The notes beneath the pieces are model-generated. The model ran no database searches, was not told the DNA's origin, and saw only the letters and a list, made by a program, of their open reading frames with translations. From contig OY821743.1 of the NCBI GenBank assembly GCA_963682055.1, positions 15,845,566 to 15,909,565 on the forward strand: a DNA stretch of 64,000 nucleotides, in the 5' to 3' direction. Position numbers and translations under genes: made by a program. This DNA is from Primula veris. Lineage: Eukaryota; Streptophyta; Magnoliopsida; Ericales; Primulaceae. Below, in pieces: positions 57,148 to 64,000 of the stretch (positions are counted from its first letter, which is position 1; each line of letters opens with the position of its first letter).

Positions 57148-58069
57148 AAGATCGAAGACATATGTGTTGTAGAAGTTCTTCAGATTTGGGGAAGAACTTG
57201 AAGATTTTGATCCGTAGAAACGCCTTACTTGCTGCTTTTAGACGTTACTGAAGATCGAATGCCGATTTGTTGCAGAACTTCTTTAGATTTGGTGAAGAAC
57301 TTTGAAGACTTTGATTTGCAGAAACGTCTTGCTTATTGGTTGTAGTCGTTCCTAAAGATCGAAGGCAGATTTGTTGTAGAAGTTCTTCAGATTTGGGGAA
57401 GAAGTTGAAGATTTTGATCCTTATAAACGTCTTGCTTGCTGCTTTTAGACGTTCTTGAAGATCGAATGCCAAGTTTATTGCAAATTTGTTGCAGACTTTG
57501 AAGACGTTCGTTGAGGCCAGAGTGTGCAGAGCTTCCCCTAGGAGTTGATCCCTTGACGTTTGTGGAGTAGCAGAGCTGATTTCCTGGTGGCCGTGGAGGA
57601 GCGGAGCTGATTTCCTAGCGGCTGTGGAGGAGCTTCTCTCTCTAGTCTTCAAGGCCTTTTTTTTTTTATTGTCAGAAATATGGTACCCCCACCCCTCTAT
57701 TTATAGCTTTTGGGATGAACTTTTATTTGCAATGTCACCTCTTCAATTTTGGGCCCATTATCTTAAATATCCCATGACTTATGTAAATGAATCAAACTTA
57801 TATTTATGTTTGAAAACATTACAAATGAGTACTATAATTTGAGTAACTCATTATTTGTACCACATTTAATGGTTTTAGAAAAATAAATACATTTATTTTA
57901 TATAAATTATCATCATAGATTTTATGAGATGATAAAATATATTTTCTTTTTCGATTTTAAATTACTAATAACAAGTCTATTTTCAGACTGAGAAATTAGT
58001 AATTAATTGATATTTAATTTAAATGACACGTGTCACATTTTTAATGGACATAAAATTTGCGTGTTAACA
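57148..58069 (-). repeat. Gypsy-G 5' LTR (right), truncated at the inner end
   Basis: Matches about 53,655-54,675 of the left LTR but lacks one or more array units and everything corresponding to 53,084-53,650. The joint to the gag leader lies at about 57,148, next to GAAGATCGAAGACATATG. Outer end GCGTGTTAACA abuts AACAC. Confidence 0.85.
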
Positions 58070-58074
58070 AACAC

Positions 58075-58722
58075 TATAGTATGAATGAGATACTACCTGA
58101 TAACTAACATGACCAAATGGGCAAAAAAGCTTAAAAACTAATACTTAAAATCTCAGGAATTTTAGAAAAGTTTTGCTACGATGATTTAACTATTTACTCA
58201 TTATCACTCCGAACCTTGTATCTCTCCTTATCGCTCCATGGTCAGTGTGATCTAAGCGGTTAAATTCGACAGCAAAACTTTACTAAAAACCGAGATTACT
58301 AGCGTAAGAAATCAGCAAAAACCCCAAGGCAGTTTACTAAAAATAATAATATAAGAACAGAAAACTTAGTTACGAAGAACGAATCCTCATATTAAAATAA
58401 ACACCACTTGCACTAAAAATTATCAACTCTTTTTAAGTCCACCAGCAGCAACATCTTCGAAACTTTGAGCATATTTTGTGAGGATAATGCTTCATTGTAC
58501 TTGACAGATCTTTTGGGAATTTTAACTTCATTTGTAATTCACTTTTGTTCACCAAATCACCAAATATGAAACCTTTCAAAAGCACTGAGAGCAAGAGATA
58601 AAAATGGGGGTAATAACAAAAGTGTTATCCTAGATGTGCAATTACAAAAATAACACATCTCCAGCCACTTTGATGGAAACTAAAGTACGGACAGTGTTTC
58701 CCCTTAACCAAGGAGTTTCTTT
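58075..58722. other. Non-coding DNA between Gypsy-G and the LINE fragment
   Basis: No gene, no repeat boundary recognised. The 3' untranslated end of the LINE may lie in its right-hand part, but no poly(A) tail was identified. Confidence 0.5.
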
Positions 58723-59970
58723 CTAGTCGAGGAAAATAGCCGCTTGTGTTAACCTTGTGAGCTCCCTAGAGGTGAAATAAGTGCCATTGGCACCATTAGC
58801 TCCTAGCTTTTCTAAGGAATCAGCAACCTGTTTTTTTCCCTACAAACATGTTTTAAATCACAACTAATCAAAGCCATTAGATCACAAATATCATGCCATA
58901 ATGAATCAAATTTAGGTCCAAAATTAGTATTTTTACACCACCAATTAGCAATAATCTCATAATAAGTTTCGATGTAAATATTATAAATATCCAGACTATA
59001 GCTAATAACCAAACCATTTCTAATAGCCATAAGTTCAGCAAAGGTGTTGGTGTGAGTGCCTAAATAACAAGAAAATGCAAAAATGAAACCACCCTTGTCA
59101 TTTCTTAAGATACCCCCGCATCCACTGTTTCCGAGATTACCATAAGCCGAACCATCACAATTAAGTTTAAGTCTCCCACTATGAGGGTATTTCCAAGCTA
59201 CCAGTTTAGGTCTTTTCATTTTGCGAACTATGGGTTTAACAATAAGGGTTTGAAAAGTAATAATTTGAAAGTTTTTACGAGGATTTTTGGGCTTATTTGA
59301 ACTATTTAATTCTCTCAACCACTTGTAAACCTTACTAATAATATCCGAGGCAAGCATAATTTCATTTTCATACCTACATTTATTCTTACTAATCCAAATT
59401 TCCTAAAAGATTAAAAAAAGGAATTAAAGAAGCTAACTTACCCACTTGTGTAGCATCACAATGAGTGCACCAATCCATTATATAGCTTTTCCAATTATCC
59501 TTGAAAGTAGGAAAACCAAAAATAGCACTAAAGTGATTCCAAACTTCACAAGTAATAGCACTATCATTAAAAAGATGGTCGATAGAATCTAAATAATGAG
59601 ATTGACAAGAAAAACACTTAGTAACCATATAAATGCCATATTTTTTAAGATTTTCATCTAATTTGATAGCGGATACCCAAAGCTTCCAACAGTGAACACT
59701 GATTTTAGTGGGCAAAGATTTATTACAAATAAATTTAGCAAAGGGAATTTTAGGCTTTTTAGTTCTAAAAAACTCAAAAGCATTTTTAGTGGTATAAATG
59801 CCATTAAAGGTGTAGGGCCAAAATCTAATGTCTTCACCAGGTTTCAGAAATAGCTGTTTATCAGAAATTTTAATAATAAGATCGTTACCTCCCATGAGAG
59901 CTAGTAGGTTTAAATCACAGCCTTTAGAGTTGCACACCTTGTTAAGCAAGATATGTGGAAAAGTGACAGT
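58723..59970 (-). pseudogene. LINE 3' fragment: zf-RVT zinc knuckle and RNase H
   Basis: Two minus-strand frames belong together. 59,389-59,949 holds WPYTFNGIYTTKNAFEFF, LPTKISVHCWKLWVSAIKLD and CFSCQSHYLDSIDHLF, the zinc-knuckle region after a LINE reverse transcriptase. 58,812-59,357 is an RNase H-like domain: LKLNCDGSAYGNLGNSGCGG, FAELMAIRNGL and IETYYEII. A one-base shift at about 59,400 separates the two (EIWISKNKCRYEN reads in the second frame), and another in an A-run at about 58,830 changes frame before VADSLEKLG, with the true end at 58,723. The third catalytic Asp of RNase H is Tyr (TYY where TDS is usual). Reverse transcriptase and endonuclease are absent. Dead fragment, not a host gene. 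Confidence 0.75.
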
Positions 59971-61180
59971 AAATGAATTATATATATTCTTTCAAAAAGT
60001 CCGTGAATCAAGAACATATGAAAGTACCTATAAACTATGATGTTACTGAAAATAGACTAGAATTAAAGTAATTTTGTGACAATATTATGCATAGATAAAT
60101 AACAAAAAAAAAAAAATGATAATATATGATGCATTTTTAACTTTTACGAGTTTCCAAAATTATAGAAACTTTTTGGAAACAATTTGCACATGAATTTTAG
60201 GATTAAGAAAATCATAAGAAAAATCCACTCTAAAATAAAGGGCGGCAAAATTTAGTGTCGACTTAAGTGGCGGAAACACTAGGGTCAGAGGTGGCACAGA
60301 GGGAGTGCAAGGGTGCGAAAATGTCCCGCATAGAGAGAGGAACTGGAATAAATACAGAAAGTAAAAAGAAAATTCTGCAATTTTGTAGATTTAATTTGAA
60401 ATATTTGGAAGTATGATATTCAAATATGCTACACTTGATATGTTACTCAAAATATAGAGACATGCCATGCTAGTGTATTTCAGTAGTATAATACCCATAG
60501 TTGCAGAGATTTACGCTTTACTTTTTTGTTTTGTTTTTTCTTTGATAGGGTTTCTTAGATGGTAACATGGTGGAGTCAAGACTTAACTCTGGTGGTGATG
60601 TTTACTATTTTCTTGGCTTTTTAAGGAGTGAGATGAAATTTATTTTCTCTAAGATGGATGTCCAAGGTATTTATGTTCTTTAATCGTCGTCATATTAGAA
60701 ATTATTAGGATATATGTAAAGAGTTTTATTCTAACAATGAATAACTTTTTAACGGCGTTTCGGAGCTCTGATGATGATATGCCCTGCTCCAAGAAATCTA
60801 AGACTTTTTTTTTCTTAAGGTTGTGTTGGCTATCTATTAGTTACTTTAGCTTTCCTAGCTTTTGGCTCACATTTTTTTTTTTTAAAATCTGTGATATTAC
60901 CCCTCATTGCTATAATTTGAAATTTGGCTCACAGTCGGCTGCATTTAGTTTATGTATATATATAACTTTTTGGTTGTTAGATTGATTGTGTCTTTTTTTA
61001 TGTTCGGATTTTTAAGAAAGTGAATGGAAGTACTTCTTTTGCCAAAGAAAACAAAATCATCATAATATTGGCCTTAATTTTATTCCAAGAATGAGGCTAT
61101 ATTTTTTTATCGGGCCTAGGGTATATATGTATGATCACATAATTTTTGCGAATTTTTATGGAAACTCAATTTTGATTCCA
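59971..61180. other. AT-rich DNA, no gene recognised
   Basis: No reverse transcriptase sequence upstream of the LINE fragment was found. The 82-codon frame at 60,737-60,985 is Phe/Leu-rich without a recognised domain. A small GC-richer patch at 60,240-60,350 (GGGCGGCAAAATTTAGTGTC) is unexplained. Confidence 0.5.
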
Positions 61181-61240
61181 TGGCCAATGTAGGTCTTCGC
61201 GGTATTAGCAGGACACTCTAACGAGCTGAGCTAATAGGCC
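61181..61240 (-). pseudogene. tRNA-Ile (AAU)-like pseudogene or SINE head
   Basis: On the minus strand it starts GGCCTATTAGCTCAGCTCGT, close to nuclear tRNA-Ile(AAU) as I remember it, with an intact-looking D arm (box A) and anticodon loop CTAATAC with AAU in place. It diverges and shortens in the T arm: the GGTTCGA box B is absent and the acceptor 3' half is reduced to TTGGCCATGG. It is not a working tRNA. It could be a lone tRNA relic or the head of a decayed tRNA-derived SINE. Confidence 0.6.
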
Positions 61241-62815
61241 TTTCACAAAAAAAAAGTGCTCTTTTTATGTCATTAACATAAAAAAAAAGTATCACTCCTT
61301 GGAAGAACAGCCTCCATGCTGGCCCAATACGAATATAAAACGACAAAGCAATCGGAATTTTATACGGATTTGTACTGTACTAAGAGCCTAATAGTAACAA
61401 ACAAAGGGCAAAAAAGCTATGGCACACAAAAAAACCATTAGCATTCTTAATCTCAAAGCAAATTTGATTCTAAGGCTATTGATCAAAGATCAAATTCATC
61501 TAGAGATCAATAATACGTACCGCAACAAAAAACTTTCATTTACAACTTAATTAATCAAAAACATCAAACGTGTATGACCTTAACATGCTCTTGCCTCTTA
61601 TATGTGTCATTCTTGTAAATAAAGCATACCTCTTACATCAAATTTCACAGCATTTCCTATAAAATAGCTAGTTTGTTTAGTATCGTCCTCGGTATTACAG
61701 ATTACAAATTCTGGTAATATCCTACTAATAACATTGATAGTTGTACTTTTCATCTTGAATATAAGTTGGTATATATTGTTTTTGGCGCAAACTGATTCCG
61801 ATTCCAGAAGCTCATAAGTCATAAGAAATGACAAATTACTTTGTTATCCTATTCAAGGATAGTCAATGACCAAGTAATGTAGTGTTACTGCTATATAGGA
61901 ATTAAGATTTCAATGGAAATGAAGTATTGTTTAAATAAATATTGATTTTTTGTTTACAAGTAAGGGGCAGAATAGATGTTACTTACTTGGTTTACTTATT
62001 AAATTCGATTCTCAACGAATTTAATCAATCGCAATGACTTATTTGTATTGATATATCATTAGAAATAATTCTAACTCATATGTACCTTGTCAGCACTTTT
62101 TATTGGTCGATTGAGGGTGATGGTTTAATTTTGTTAGAGCTGTGAATGAGGCGATAATTTCATGAAAAATTTAGTTTTCGTTTCGTTAAGAGCTCGTCTC
62201 GTTTTCTTCGTCATTACTAAATGAAATGAAATGATGATTAAATAAAATATACGTTTCGTTTAGTGAATGAGATTATAATGATCATAACCATATTCGTTTC
62301 GTTAAATTTCGTTTTCGTCTAATATTAAATGTATACTACTAGAAAATACATATTCAACAACAAAAATGCATGTTACCTATTTTTCACTTTTTGTTGCAGT
62401 AAGATATTCGCAACAAGTTTTATTTTGTTGCCAAGATATTCCTAAAGGCTTGTTGCAAAAAGTTACCCCAACAATATTAAAATTTGAGGTTAAATACTAC
62501 GTTTTTTTGCAACAGTTATTTATTTTGAATAATATTATTGCTAATGATAAATACATTTGTGGTAGTAAAATCAATTTTTTTGCCATGTCCAAATTATTTT
62601 GTTGTGCTGGATTCATATTTTGTAGTAATTCAGCTTTTGTTTTATTTCACTGCAATGGAATTTAAACTAATTTATTTTATTATTTATCAGTCTAAATTAC
62701 CATAGCAGATGTCCTTATCAATCACAATTTTCTTTTGTATTGATTTATGTTTAAACTTTAAACCAATGGGATCATTAATTATTTTGAATTGAAACTAATG
62801 ATTTCCGTTTGAACT
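61241..62815. other. AT-rich DNA, no gene recognised
   Basis: Nothing coding. Loose TTCGTTTCGTTA repeats at about 62,175-62,310 and a GTTGCA(A)-rich patch at about 62,388-62,510 preceded by TACTACTAGAAAATA, which recalls CACTA-type termini but has no partner. Confidence 0.45.
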
Positions 62816-64000
62816 TGTAACATCCCGTATTTTTATAAGTGGTTTTATTTATGATTTAATTTATCCAAAAACGTTTTATGCAGATTTTACCTAAAACCGG
62901 TCACTCGACTAATTTTTAGCCAAAAACCGAAACTCTTCCGAAAAACTTTATTTTTAAAACCTGTTACTAATTTTATAAATAAAAATGACCCAATAGTTTT
63001 GTTTCTAACGATTGGTTATTGTTGAGTAGTAAATTAATAATTTTGATTAAAAGTTAACTTTTAGAACTTTGGGGACCAAATAGTTCGCTTCCACAAACTT
63101 TATCAAAACAATTTTTCTAAACCTCTTTTCAGCCACTTTTTAAAACCTAAAACCAAAAACCAGCCAATACAAGAGAGAAAAGAGAGAAAAAGGGAGATTC
63201 CAAAGCTTAGGAAGAAGAAAAAGAAACCACGTTAGCGGGTTATTACCGGAAGTATCTCCTCTACACGCTAAGGTAACGGGGGTTATCCATTGCGACTAGA
63301 TGAGGGTGTATGTTAGGATTAGGTTTTGCATTTATTATAAATTGGGGGTTTTTGCCGTTGATATTAATTATGTTATTAAATTGTTAATTGGGGTTTAGTT
63401 GTTGTATTTTTAATTCCATTAATTGAATTATAGAATTTGAGACATTAGACATATTAATTTCGAATTAATGAGATTATGGATGGGTTTGCATGTTTTATGA
63501 GTTGATTATGTGATTATATAGTTGTTGATAGAATTGGGCAAATTACTGTTGAATAAAGATGAGTTTTAGATTGCGCATATAAGGTGTTTGCTAAAATGCC
63601 CGAATGGGATTTTATGTTGTCGAAGTTGGTTGACTAGTTGTGAATCTAGTACCTATGCTTATGTGTTTTGTAGAATTGCGTTAAAGTGACGTAAGAGATT
63701 GTGTTATTTGAATAGTATAATATTATTGGCCGAGGCCTTAATATTTATACGTTAGCAATGGTCTATGTCTCTTCCTAATTTCGGGGACATAACACGGCCG
63801 AGGGGATAGGGAATGACTCGTCTTACGGACTGGGGCGAGTGGCATGAAAGGTCCTAGTGTGCACTATATTTTTTTTTTATGTTAGCAATGGTCTCTGTCT
63901 CTTCCTAATTCCGGGGACAGTAGACGGCCGAGGGGATAGGGAATGACTCGTCTTACGGACTGGGACGAGTGGCATGAGAGGTCCAAGTGCGCACTTTAAA
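62816..64000 (+). mobile_element. Probable start of an LTR (gypsy-like, TGTAACATCCCG family), cut by the window end
   Basis: TGTAACATCCCGTATTTTTA at 62,816 is a start I remember from plant gypsy (chromovirus-type) LTRs. The next 900 bp have no coding signal, include a purine-rich AAGAGAGAAAAGAGAGAAAA stretch (about 63,170) and pass into 130-bp tandem repeats. Neither the other end nor an internal region is in the window, so this call rests on the terminus and composition. Confidence 0.45.
63751..64000 (+). repeat. 130-bp tandem repeat, at least 1.9 copies
   Basis: Units begin GTTAGCAATGGTCTMTGTCT at 63,751 and 63,881 and contain GGCCGAGGGGATAGGGAATG. They are about 90 percent alike and GC-richer than the surroundings. 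The second unit runs to the window end, so the array may continue. Confidence 0.85.

Larger units (their letters stand above)
53084..58069 (-). mobile_element. Gypsy-G: gag-only Ty3/gypsy-like element
   Basis: Perfect 5-bp target duplication AACAC (53,079-53,083 and 58,070-58,074) and TG...CA ends bound the element. On the minus strand: truncated 5' LTR (right), gag of 364 codons, about 1.35 kb without coding, polypurine tract, 3' LTR (left). Protease, reverse transcriptase, RNase H and integrase are all absent. This is the layout of plant non-autonomous elements described as terminal-repeat retrotransposons with a gag domain. The inner end of the 5' LTR and the primer-binding site are also gone, so this copy is no longer able to move. 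Confidence 0.88.

Noticed and set aside
57245..57652. 135-codon minus-strand frame in the right LTR
   Set aside because: Same cause as in the left LTR, where the matching frame is broken.
62340..62650. TACTACTAGAAAATA start and 99-codon frame as a CACTA element with a gene
   Set aside because: No opposite terminus, and the frame has no recognised domain.

Overview
This window looks like nuclear DNA of a flowering plant, most likely a eudicot. It is AT-rich and gene-poor, with GT-AG introns of plant style, plant gene-family fragments, Ty1/copia and Ty3/gypsy LTR retrotransposons with perfect 5-bp target-site duplications, LINE fragments, a degenerate plastid-type tRNA-Thr and a degenerate nuclear tRNA-Ile. 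I found no clearly intact host gene. Everything recognisable from host genes is a relic, and the longest intact reading frame (364 codons) is a retrotransposon gag. The species cannot be named from the sequence.

Layout. (1) Bases 1 to about 38,000 are a mosaic of duplicated segments. One unit recurs seven times, all on the same strand, and further pairs or triplets of segments repeat at distances from 1 to 30 kb. Embedded in it are a SKIP17-like F-box pseudogene (8,615-12,140, F-box exon not found), a PWP1-like WD-repeat pseudogene in two tandem partial copies (33,935-35,655), a LINE zinc-knuckle fragment (26,629-26,885, minus), a plastid-like tRNA-Thr pseudogene (23,761-23,832) and two leader-like segments near 7.1 kb and 28.3 kb. 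(2) Bases 38,881-52,864 hold a glutamate-receptor-like (GLR) pseudogene of four exons that starts with a signal peptide followed directly by the ligand-binding domain, without the usual amino-terminal domain. It carries two frameshifts and a nonsense codon, and its third exon is split by an 11.2-kb nested insertion. (3) The nest is Copia-A (40,257-51,502, minus strand, TSD CATTG), whose right LTR was itself hit by Copia-B (44,061-51,299, plus strand, TSD ATTAT). Copia-B has LTRs that differ at 2 of 212 positions but an interior made only of pol relics, tandem repeats and many short inverted repeats. (4) Bases 53,084-58,069 are a gag-only Ty3/gypsy-like element on the minus strand (TSD AACAC) with an open gag frame and a tandem array inside its LTR. 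(5) Bases 58,723-59,970 are the 3' part of a LINE. (6) From 60 kb on there is little except a tRNA-Ile-like head and, from 62,816, what looks like the first 1.2 kb of another LTR with 130-bp tandem repeats, cut off by the window end.

Order of events that can be read: the GLR gene existed; Copia-A entered GLR exon 3; Copia-A lost the inner end of its 5' LTR, its primer-binding site and most of gag-pol; Copia-B later landed in the remaining LTR (its LTRs are almost identical, so this is recent). The relative timing of the GLR point lesions and of the internal deletion of Copia-A versus the Copia-B insertion is not fixed by the sequence. The host-gene relics do not form a pathway. They look like by-products of segmental duplication and gene decay in a repeat-rich region.
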